In this document: positions 55,656 to 64,000 of the stretch, piece after piece | Position numbering within the stretch: position 1 is the first letter of the stretch | How the letters are laid out: the number at the start of each line of letters is the position of its first letter | Assembly: GCA_963693285.1 (NCBI GenBank) | Contig: OY848923.1 | Coordinates: 6,404,920 to 6,468,919 of the forward strand | Reading direction: 5' to 3' | DNA from: Xestospongia muta | Taxonomy: Eukaryota > Porifera > Demospongiae > Haplosclerida > Petrosiidae | DNA length: 64,000 nucleotides | Translations under genes and position numbers: made by a program | Notes under the pieces: generated by a model | Seen by the model: the letters and a program-made list of their open reading frames with translations, nothing else | What the model was told of the DNA's origin: nothing | The model's database searches: none

Positions 55656-55820
55656 TGTCAATGTGGACACTGTGAAGTGATGGCAACAGGCCATGAATGT
55701 GTGTGTTGCTGTGAAATAGACATTGTAAAAGAGAAGATGAAAGAGAGTAGCAATGAGATACATTGTATCATAGACCACGAAGGGTTTTAATCTGTGTGCT
55801 TAAATGTATGGACACTTTTC
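55656..55820 (+). pseudogene. P2X7-intracellular-domain-like cysteine motif fragment
   Basis: The plus frame reads CQCGHCEVMATGHECVCCCE, then a helix-like stretch, CIIDHEGF, an in-frame TAA (55788-55790), and CLNVWTL. This order (CxCxxC, M-x-T, E-C-V-C-C, C-I-x-x-H-x-x-F, C-L-N-x-W) matches the zinc-binding cysteine domain at the C-terminus of P2X7 receptors, which is also common as a stand-alone or transposon-linked domain in invertebrates. An acceptor-like TTTTTGTAG directly precedes it. Only this part is present. Family assignment is from motif memory. Confidence 0.5.
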
Positions 55821-57055
55821 CATCTGATTTTAGTAACTACACAGGCTTCAAATATCCACATTTGTGAAGTTTGTTATGCATACAATAATAATTATTATGA
55901 CAACCTAAATCTACTCTTATGACTTGAAATGGCAGTGTCCTTGTCTGGCCTTGTGTATTGACTACTTAATTGTGCTGGCCCCTCATCATGTACACTTGCC
56001 TCCCTTCTACTGCCATTTATACAGAGTTCAAATTTCTTTCTAAATACGTTGTTAACATATCCTGCAGTGGAATTATAGTGAACAATTAACATCTTTAGGC
56101 TGTTGACAAGGAACAAAGACTATTGGTATTTAGTTTGAACTTGTTTCTCCCACTGAGCTTTTAAAGCAGGGTTTTTTGGGAACTTGAACAAACTTACTGT
56201 ATCACTTGGTACATTAGAACATCCAGTAGCCACACAGTGTAATTCACCATGTTCACACTTTGCTGTGTAAAAGGTCTATACTTGTGTAAATGCGCATGGA
56301 TTAGCAGAAATCTCTCCCTTTGATGACATCACATAACGGCCCGCCCAATTTAAACCTCAACAAGAAACGTTTGTAGCTTATGCTGGAAACAACTATTTTT
56401 TTCTAGCTAATGGTAGCCTGAAAAAATCTGAAAAAAAATATGCTGAGCTATATATCACCAAAGGATTTTATTAATTTAAAAATTGTGATTTTTCATGATA
56501 CCCTCCCTTTAAAGTTTAATTTAGACTTCTACAAGTAATATAAACATTTCAAGCAAATGAAAAATGATGCATTGATGATAAAGCTAAAAAGAAAGAGAAG
56601 GTAGGGATGAAGACACTAATACATAATAAAATCCCTATGTAAGTAACCAGTCAGATTATGAAATGATGACATTTGCATTTAATTATTCAATCTTCTGTTA
56701 TACAGGAGTGAAAAGTATGCACTTTTTTATATTGAAATTGTACTTTAGAGCAGTCCTGGCTACTTCTGTAGGAATTTTGATTCCAATTAAATCATAAACA
56801 TAACATATAATTATAATTAAGAAATTACTTATATAAATCAGTAATCTTTCCTGGTGTTCCTCTTTGTATGCAGACTTATGTTTTGAGATAATATCTAGTA
56901 TCATATAGCTGGGATGTCTGGGAGATCAGTCAAGAACAAATGTCTTATGTTTAGCTAATCGAACTGTCATGTCCTTAAAATTATATCAATTCAGCTTTAT
57001 TTTTCAAGCTTCTATAAAGTTGATTGTGGAGGGCAAGAGACCCACAATTATTGCC
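55821..57055. other. Non-coding, unrecognised
   Basis: Includes a GC-richer stretch 55910-56380 with a 73-codon minus frame that I do not recognise, and a TTTAA-flanked CCTCCC end near 56502-56516 that could be a transposon terminus. No partner terminus was found. Confidence 0.3.
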
Positions 57056-57058
<3 letters not shown>

Positions 57059-57093
<35 letters not shown>

Positions 57094-58600
57094 TTCTTCA
57101 TCTCATTTTGTCTCATCTTATGTTATTATAAATTACATAATGACATCAGACTCTCCTTGGATTATGAGAAAAAAGAATTTCCTGACTGTTTTATCATTAG
57201 TTCCTAAATGGAATTTCTATATATCAGATACAGGGAGCCAATAAATATTATGTTGTCATATGATTTTGGTCTCATGTTTATATGTATTAGATTGTGTTGC
57301 ATTGTAAAATGGGTTACTGATATTTCATATACCTTGTGTGTAGGATTTACATTCATAAAGTTGGATTAAGTCAAAAAACAAACTAAGTTTTGTATTGAGA
57401 TGTATTTTCAAGTGTTGATCAATTTTAGTATATTGTTTTTAATGTGTATGTGATATTGTTAAAACAAAATTATGTATATCAGAGTATATTTAAGACATTA
57501 CATTGTCTGTTTGTTCTTTTTATAAGGTCAACAGTGAATGTGTGTAGGTGTGAAGCTCAAAATAACATTTTACTATTAGCTTTCTCTCTCACATGTGCAC
57601 GCATACACACACACACACATACGTACACATGCATTTTTCTTACCTAATCTTTTCTCATGTCATATTATTTTAGATAATATAATGACATTAAACTTCTCCT
57701 AACATTTTGTGTTTTATTACGAACTATTCTTGATGAAGAACTATCATCAGTTATACTTGTAAATACATATCATTTGATATCTGTCTCTAATTCATATGTG
57801 AGTAAGTAAACGTTACATTCTTATTTTCTGTACATGTGTAATATGAAGCATGTACTTCCTGCTTTTAATTAAATAGAAAAACAAATTCTGTTTATTGTGT
57901 TGAATTACCACTTTCTTGTTTTTTAAGTTCCTATATAAGGTAATCAGGTTGTGTAGACTATAGAAGTCAGTGATAGAATGTACAAGATCAACTTTTTTGG
58001 GTCATAAGTTATGTTAATGATTTTTCCTCCAACAGTTGTGTTATTATCTATATTGTATAGGTATAAAGTACAGAGTACAACAATTGGTCTGATTTTGAAA
58101 GTTTATGTGCCTGTAACTATTATTGTTAGAGTACTGTACTATTTACATTCATTAATATATCAAGCATACTATAATCATAACAATAATAACATATACAGTA
58201 ATAATGTTTGTAAATAAAGTATTTGGTATAATTGTGACTAATGTTGAAGGATTGTGTGTTAGTAATGGTTATTATTACTGTGCTGTATACAATACTACAT
58301 AATACTTTATGTATGAGTGATAAAATATACTAGTAATGATGTTTGTCAATAGTATTGGTAATTGATGACATGTTGATAATCACCTCTTTTGCTAACGTGG
58401 ACATAATATTTAGAGATGTTGTTTTAATAAACACGGTGCTAATTATAGTGTAATTGTAGTCTAATTTTTCTTGTTCCAAGATATTATCTTTTTTATTTGC
58501 ACTGATTGTAATGGTAATATGACTCGAGAAGTTCATATTGACCACATGTCAGCAAAACAGATATCAAGAATAGTTCCTGATGGAGACCTTCTACTAGGTA
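57059..58600. repeat. Repeat family with exon-like modules, copy 3
   Basis: Opens with a (CT)n run (57059-57087) and is collinear with 37735-39140. The module 58480-58597 is open and bounded by TTTTTCTTGTTCCAAG and CTAG|GTACA, reading CTDCNGNMTREVHIDHMSAK and then an IVPDGDLLLG end. Confidence 0.5.
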
Positions 58601-58905
58601 CACACATATCATGTTATCATATGATTTTTGTCTCTCATGTGTATGTATGTATTATGGTATTGTTGTTAGTGGGTAAGAGTTACATTCTTATATTCTGTAC
58701 ATGTGTATTATGAAGCACGTTCTTCCTGCTTTATATTAAATAGGAAGTAAATTATGTTTATCATGTTTATTTTGCCACCTACTTCTGTGTTATTAGTTTA
58801 AAAAGCTAATTAGGTTGTGGAGATTTAATTGAAGTCATTAAAAGAGTGTCAGAAACTGAATATTTTTTTGTTATAAGATGCATTTATATTTTCTTTTTCT
58901 ATCCT
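58600..58905. repeat. Continuation of module repeat, shared with 50440-50660
   Basis: GGTTGTGGAGATTTAATTGA and flanks match 50605-50660. It leads into a GPCR relic, as at 50670. Confidence 0.6.
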
Positions 58906-58909
58906 TACA

Positions 58910-59470
58910 AAATCATTCATTGAGCTGCAAATAGTACAAGACATTTTCTTTAAAAATTATAGAATTAGTAGTTGCCTTCTACAATTTCAAATCTCGCTAA
59001 ACATAACTTTATTTCCAGTAGGAGTTGTGAACCTTACATTGCAGATATTTTTTCATTAAATCTTGTATTATTACTTATACCAACACCTTCTTTTCTAATT
59101 TGATGCCTCAGTGTAAGATTTGAGTAATAATCTTCAAACATCATATTTTGTAGTTAGGGGTATCATAACCCATATACCACTGAATATAGAACTAAACTCA
59201 GCAAAATTTTTATATGTAGCTTTGGAATCAATAGCAATCCACAGAAAATGTCTTGTTGAATTTTGTTGAACCATTTTAATTTCTGTCAAAAGGTCTACAG
59301 CGTGATTTAGAGACACAAATAAGACAACAACATTACCAGAAGAATTAAACAGTTTATTGGCAAGGTCTGTGTAATTTGCTGTTACAAAACTGTCGTCGGT
59401 ACCTTCATTAACATTAATGCATATCTTTTCCATTTTAGCTAGGCAATCAAACTCATCAATGCCTGGTAAC
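58910..59470 (-). pseudogene. GPCR Venus-flytrap relic (29029-type), second copy
   Basis: Collinear with 50670-51225. A frame of about 110 codons is open from the GIDEFDCLAK tract (near 59460) through NEGTDDSFVTANYTDLANKL, NSSGN/VVVLF, HFLWIAIDS and the MIPLTTKYD tract, then ends. The rest of the receptor is missing, so it is a relic despite the open stretch. Confidence 0.8.
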
Positions 59471-59619
59471 CTGTAGTCTAACTGTAAATCAAGGTAACCT
59501 GTAATGTGTCTTAAGACTAGGAGAAAATGTATACTTTCTGGTGTGATTTCAAATAGGTACTTGAACATCAATAATACTTTTACCATTTTATATGTAAAGC
59601 CAAGAAAACAATTCCATGA

Positions 59620-59712
59620 TCCATCACAATCCACTGTAGCCTACTGTAACCTTCTGTGACCCACTGTAATCCACTGAAACCTACTGTAATTCACTGTAAC
59701 CTACTGTAATTT
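59620..59712. repeat. 10-bp minisatellite array
   Basis: About nine units of the TACTGTAACC family, following the same pre-satellite block (59480-59600) as at 39830 and 51235. Confidence 0.8.
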
Positions 59713-59719
59713 AGATAGA

Positions 59720-60320
59720 TCAAGCACATATATAATATATAATAGAATTAAGTGAGAGATGTATCAGTTTTCTTTGATTACAAAATAGTTGCCTAGAAAC
59801 CACAGACTGGTTCATAGATCTACACATATAGCTGTAATAAAAAATTACTTAAATGTTTGAACTATTTCAACTATAAGTAAACAACCTGTTATATTACAAT
59901 ACATGTGTCTTTATTTATTTGTCTCTCATACACCAACAATGAAGAGTTAATGTGTGGTGGATGTAACATGTTACTGTCATATCTATATATTTGTGGTCTA
60001 AAAACTTAACAAATACAAGAATGTCATTTATAATACAAGTTTCAAAAGGTCTATTAGAAATAGTTAGTCTCACTGTACATGTTTATTTAACCCATTAGAT
60101 GTGCAACTATATTAATTCTCATGGCAATAAAACATCTTTGTAATTAATGGCAATATCTATAAGATCATTGTCCATTACGTTGCTTCCATTTATTGGCAAA
60201 TGTCTGTGGCTAACTGTGATAAATATATATGAGAAATACCAACATAACACCTATAATAAGTGCCTGTTTATACATTGATAAGCAACATTTTATATCATAA
60301 ATATATGTTATCGTTTTAGT
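59720..60320. repeat. Conserved GPCR upstream block, copy 3
   Basis: Matches 40195-40850 and, from about 60010, 20200-20450. Confidence 0.6.
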
Positions 60321-60324
60321 TTCT

Positions 60325-61735
60325 TTTACTTACCAAGTGTGCAGTTCAGTATCAATATAGTACTCCTCCTGAATCTATTTTCAGAGCTGATGGAGATTCT
60401 AGAATAAGTGACACACAAGATTGTGAACATAAAGATATCATTTTAGGTTGGTTACTGAGAGTACATAAAAGTGATGGTAACGGAAAATGTGGTGAGATAT
60501 TTTAGACAAGACTTTGGAGCATTTAGAAGCAGTTTTGTTTGCTATAGATCTCATCAACAATGACCCTCGTGTTAACCTAATATAACAATTGGTTATGATA
60601 TTAGAGACATTTGTGTAAGTGAGAATATAGCTCTTGATGAAAGTGTTGATCTTGTGTTTTAAAGTGGTCAGTGAAAGTTGCCTTAATTTTGAGTTGAACA
60701 ACAACTAAACTTCCAGTTGTTGCTGTTATTGCAGCAGTGTATAGCTTTGTGTCTGTTCCATTAGCTAGCTTCTTTCATTTATTTGACATGCCTCAAATCA
60801 GTTTTGTGTCAACATTTCCTCGTTTTTACTTCTATTGTACTGTACGTCCAGATACTGAGCAGCTCAGGCAACGATCAACTAATAATATTTTTTGGTTGGG
60901 ACTATGTCTCAACTATATATATATATACAAATGGTTTATATAGTCAACCTGGTATTAAAGAGTTCATGATTTAGCAGGTGCTAAAGGTGTGTGCATTGAT
61001 CTTACTAAAGGTATTAACGATAGTTCTGATTATGTCCTTCTGTGTAATAACTTAACGAATTCCTCTGCTAATGTTGTTGTGTTGTTTGTTTTCCCTTATA
61101 AGGTAGATAATAAGCTGTTGATAAAAATGCAAAATTTGTACTCTTCTGGTACTATGATCTCAAGAGCTTGATGCAAATTACAAGAATGTTACTGTTAAAT
61201 ATAGACTAGAGGCCGTATTCCAAGACAGAGCCTTTTTTGATAATTACTACTCGCAATTAACTTCAGCAACTAAGTTACATAATTTATGGTTTAGTCAACC
61301 TTAGTGAGTTTTATAAACACTATCACGACTTCATTATTAGTGTTAACTGTAGCAACATAAGCTTTATAAACAATTCTAGTTATAATTTTCACAAGGATTC
61401 TTATGATGCTCTTGTTTTTGATGCCATTTATAGCGTAGCTCTAGCAGTAAATAACTTTTTAAATGATAACTACAACCAACCATTACTAGTATAATAATCA
61501 AATATGCCATGGACAAAAATGAAAATTGAATGGTTTAAACCTTTTGGAGTGTATAAAAATGTCAACTTTACCAGCCCAACTGGCAATGAAGTCAATTTTG
61601 ATGAACATGGCAGTAAAAAACCTAAATACAACATTTACAATTATCAGGTACTATCTTCATGTCAAAAGTGTAGCAAATCATCTGAGATTGTAAATGTTGG
61701 GTATCAGAATGAGAATTTGCAAAAATATTGTTTTT
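60325..61735 (+). pseudogene. Class C GPCR pseudogene of the 21059 type
   Basis: Collinear with the 21059 gene and with the relic at 40900-42660. Recognisable tracts: VQFSINIVLLLNLFSELMEI-region leader junction, KDIILGWLLRVHKSDG, AVYSFVSVPLASFFHLFDMP, YSQPGIKEF, NSSANVVVLF, INNSSYNF, VNFTSPTGNEVNFDEHG and the start of the cysteine-rich region. Frameshifts and deletions are frequent, and there is no 7TM. It lacks the hAT MITE seen at 41453 (the NNLTNSSAN junction is uninterrupted), so that insertion is later than the split of these two copies. Confidence 0.85.
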
Positions 61736-62164
61736 ATAATAATTTTTAGCAATCATAATTAATTTAGGGACATTCACTATTTAAGTTATTTTAGTGATGT
61801 TACAACAAGTACTTTGTTTTCAGTAATTAAGCTGACTAGGTGGACACTCCCTGTCCATTAGTTTGTTCTGAGTCTATTTTATGCGATATATTATAGCAGT
61901 TTATCCATACTGAGTTGTGTATATGTAACTGTTCACAGGCTTACATCAAAAATTATTCCCTATAATCTAGACTGAGACCAAAACCTACATAATCCCTAAA
62001 AATAGTAACAGGTATGTTTTGTTAGCTCATGTTGCTATGTACCAGATTGCATGAAAATGTATAGTCAGCATAATGTATGTTAAATGTAAGCCACACCTAC
62101 TGCACTATGTGTATTATCTATAATCAAAGCCCTCCATAGTGAACACAATTAATTATGATAGGGT
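61736..62164. repeat. GPCR 3'-flank repeat copy
   Basis: Matches 24310-24720 and 26500-26900 (for example CAGGCTTACATCAA). It follows the pseudogene directly; the 7TM part has been skipped. Confidence 0.65.
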
Positions 62165-62520
62165 TTTGTAGGTAATGAAGGATCAAGGCACTAATGCAAT
62201 AACAGGACCTACTGGACCTCATTTCCTTACAATTGTTGAAACAGTTAACAGAGTCACAGATAGTTATATTAATGTTACATAAAACTATTATTCACCTTTT
62301 CATTACATATAATATATATATATATAGTCACTCTACTATTATTCTACTACTACAAATGACTGTTCATCCAAAATAACCTGTTACAATGACTTGCCACTGT
62401 ATAAACAGAATTAATTAAATTACTATATACTGTGCCAACTGGTCTTCCCCACTATGTGGACTCAGCATTGATTTTTCTAAATTGGGTGGTCCCAATCCTA
62501 CTTAGCTTTGAGCTAGTACA

Positions 62521-62719
62521 TAGTAATTAACTCTTTGTTTACACAATAGTGACAGGTCATTATAACAGGTTATTTTTGACGTACAGACATCTGTCAGTAG
62601 TCTAGTAGTATAGTGACTATATATAGTCACTATACTACTAGACTGCTGACAGATGTCTGTAGATCAAAAATAACCTGTTATAATGACTTGTCACTGTATA
62701 AACAAAGAGTTAATTACTA
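62521..62719. repeat. Foldback element, arms ~97 bp
   Basis: The left arm starts TAGTAATTAACTCTTTGTTT and the right arm is its near-perfect inverse, meeting at a TATATA centre (about 62619-62624). Half-length relatives are at 28270-28345 and 62328-62410. A MITE or foldback transposon is the likely origin. Confidence 0.9.
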
Positions 62720-63330
62720 TATACTATACCAACTGGTATTTCCCAGTATATGACTCAGTACTGATCTTACTAAATTGGGTGGTCATATTTTTGTTACTAT
62801 AGCATGATATAATACTGAAAAATAAATTGAGATGTGCATAAAATAAAGTGTCAAAACAAGGTCCATTATGACAGGGCTCAACATGATAGCACCTGGTTTT
62901 CAATGTGCATATAGATGGATTAGTTGTTAGTGATACCCATTTCTTCTAGTATATGTGGGTCATGGGTCTTTAAATGGATATATATGTCCCTTAATTAATG
63001 ATGATGTAAAGGTATACTGAGTGTCATTATAAAGGTTTAAGAAACTAACAAAAATCTACTTTAAAAGAAAGTATTTCAACATGACAATGATTACACATGA
63101 ATCATAATAGCGGCCAGTATGGACAGATATCAACACAACTGGTATAACTACTACAAGAGAATTGTGAGAAGAAGCAATATATATATGCACATAATTGTGT
63201 TAATAGCAGTAGTAATAATAGTAGTGTAGTAAACAGTTCTGATATGTTCACATTACAACCTAAAATATCTAAGAGATATTTTATATAATTATGTATGTAC
63301 TAACATATTTAGTAGCTTCATAAATCAGAC

Positions 63331-64000
63331 TTAATTGCCACTGGTATCAGTTTTAGAAGTAACTGGTGGAGTAAGTGACACTTTACGATGTTTAGTAGGT
63401 ATATTAGTCATTGGGAGTCCAGCTGTAACTGAAGGTGTAGTAGGATTTGTAGCAGTTGAAGTTGTAACATTTTGACTTGGCCAGACAATCATTATGAAGG
63501 CACGAGGACCAAACACACATACTAGAACAGCTAAAGCACTTAACTGAATTGCTAAAGATACTAGTGCAATATGAAGCTCTGTACCTAAAATACCAAATAG
63601 AAAAAGGAATGCCAACCATATAAGACCCAATGAAAATGTAGAAAATGCTATGTACTTAGACTCATTGAAATTCTGAGGAAATCGAATTGTCAAAATGGCT
63701 AGTGCGTTACTAGCAATCATTAAAGCAGTATAATAGAGGAGTTGTATTACAAGTACTGCAATGTGAGGAGTAGAACATTGGACAATTATGACTGGAAAGT
63801 CATTGTGATTTTTATCATTAGTCTCCACTTTATTTTCCACACGTGGATAGAAAACACTTAAAGATATTAGTTCCAAAAACATTAGAACTCCTACCAATAG
63901 AAATGTGAATAAGATCTGGAAAATGGGTGAGGTACATTTTGGTCTTGTGGCTATGTTTTTATGTAAAAAAATCCGAGTAATTCGAACTAGCTTAATGAAT
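63331..64000 (-). CDS. Class C GPCR, 3' part (29029-type)
   Basis: The minus frame is open from the right edge (FIKLVRITRIFLHKN) through TM4-TM7 and the tail ending TDTSGN, 222 codons. It is nearly identical to residues about 689-909 of the 29029-31758 receptor; differences include KCTS for KYIS before TM4 and a few tail changes (LPMTN for LQMNN, TSKTD for TSNTD). It belongs to a second copy of that gene whose ectodomain lies outside the window. No lesion is seen in this part. Confidence 0.9.
   Translation of the reverse strand, partial: FIKLVRITRIFLHKNIATRPKCTSPIFQILFTFLLVGVLMFLELISLSVFYPRVENKVETNDKNHNDFPVIIVQCSTPHIAVLVIQLLYYTALMIASNALAILTIRFPQNFNESKYIAFSTFSLGLIWLAFLFLFGILGTELHIALVSLAIQLSALAVLVCVFGPRAFIMIVWPSQNVTTSTATNPTTPSVTAGLPMTNIPTKHRKVSLTPPVTSKTDTSGN

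Larger units (their letters stand above)
62165..64000. repeat. Segmental duplication, copy 2
   Basis: Collinear with 28075-29780 plus the insertion at 62521-62719. It runs off the right edge. Confidence 0.85.

Noticed and set aside
55895..56116. 73-codon minus-strand frame
   Set aside because: Open and in GC-richer DNA, but no recognisable motif and no second copy, so not called as a gene.
55570..56516. Possible TTAA-flanked Kolobok/piggyBac-like element
   Set aside because: The right end AGGGAGGG next to TTTAA looks like a terminus, but I could not pair it with a convincing left end.
59134..59634. 166-codon minus-strand frame as a functional protein
   Set aside because: Its core is a truncated receptor ligand domain and its N-terminal 50 codons are satellite-flank DNA; reported as a relic.

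Overview
The window is AT-rich, full of introns and decayed repeats, and carries Ty3/gypsy, hAT-like and THAP/DDE elements, so it is metazoan nuclear DNA. The family content (an expanded cluster of intron-poor class C GPCRs plus a stand-alone alpha-kinase) fits a demosponge of the Amphimedon/Haliclona type best. The species is an inference from gene content, not read from the sequence.

The backbone is a cluster of class C (metabotropic glutamate / calcium-sensing-like) GPCR genes. Three loci look intact: 21059-23731 (+), 29029-31758 (-) and 34461-37184 (-). A fourth, 45479-48070 (-), is open throughout but has lost most of its cysteine-rich domain. A fifth, 51797-54478 (-), is intact except for one TGA in the 7TM domain. 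Two more are cut by the window edges (1-669 + and 63331-64000 -). Signal peptide, Venus-flytrap domain, cysteine-rich domain and 7TM sit in a single exon. The genes at 34461 and 45479 each end at a strong splice donor and have a matching downstream exon (33788-33963 and 44663-44838), which adds a conserved 57-residue tail. Around these genes lie at least a dozen decayed GPCR fragments in both orientations.

Layout. 0-7.2 kb: a GPCR 3' end, then a duplicated unit holding alpha-kinase genes (5970-6749 intact, 3613-4392 with one stop, 4797-4889 a remnant) beside GPCR fragments. 7.4-9.4 kb: a dead THAP/DDE transposase. 9.6-12.7 kb: GPCR fragments and a MITE. 12.7-18.7 kb: a GPCR fragment split by an old gypsy element, itself split by a younger gypsy element (13959-18558) with 280-bp LTRs and a CTATT target duplication. 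20-28 kb: an intact GPCR with a tandemly duplicated 3' half. 29-37 kb and 42.8-48.1 kb: minus-strand GPCRs, the second block a paralogous copy of the first. 37.7-39.4, 48.9-50.7 and 57.0-58.9 kb: a repeat family with exon-like modules and palindromes. 51.8-54.5 kb: the GPCR with the stop codon. 60.3-61.7 kb: a decayed GPCR. 62.2-64 kb: a second copy of the 28-29.8 kb segment.

Taken together this is a birth-and-death receptor array: GPCR units carrying characteristic flanks (including a 10-bp TACTGTAACC-type minisatellite) have been copied, inverted, truncated and invaded by transposons. A few copies keep full reading frames and conserved amino-acid-pocket residues and are probably functional surface chemoreceptors. 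I saw no tRNA, rRNA or CRISPR.
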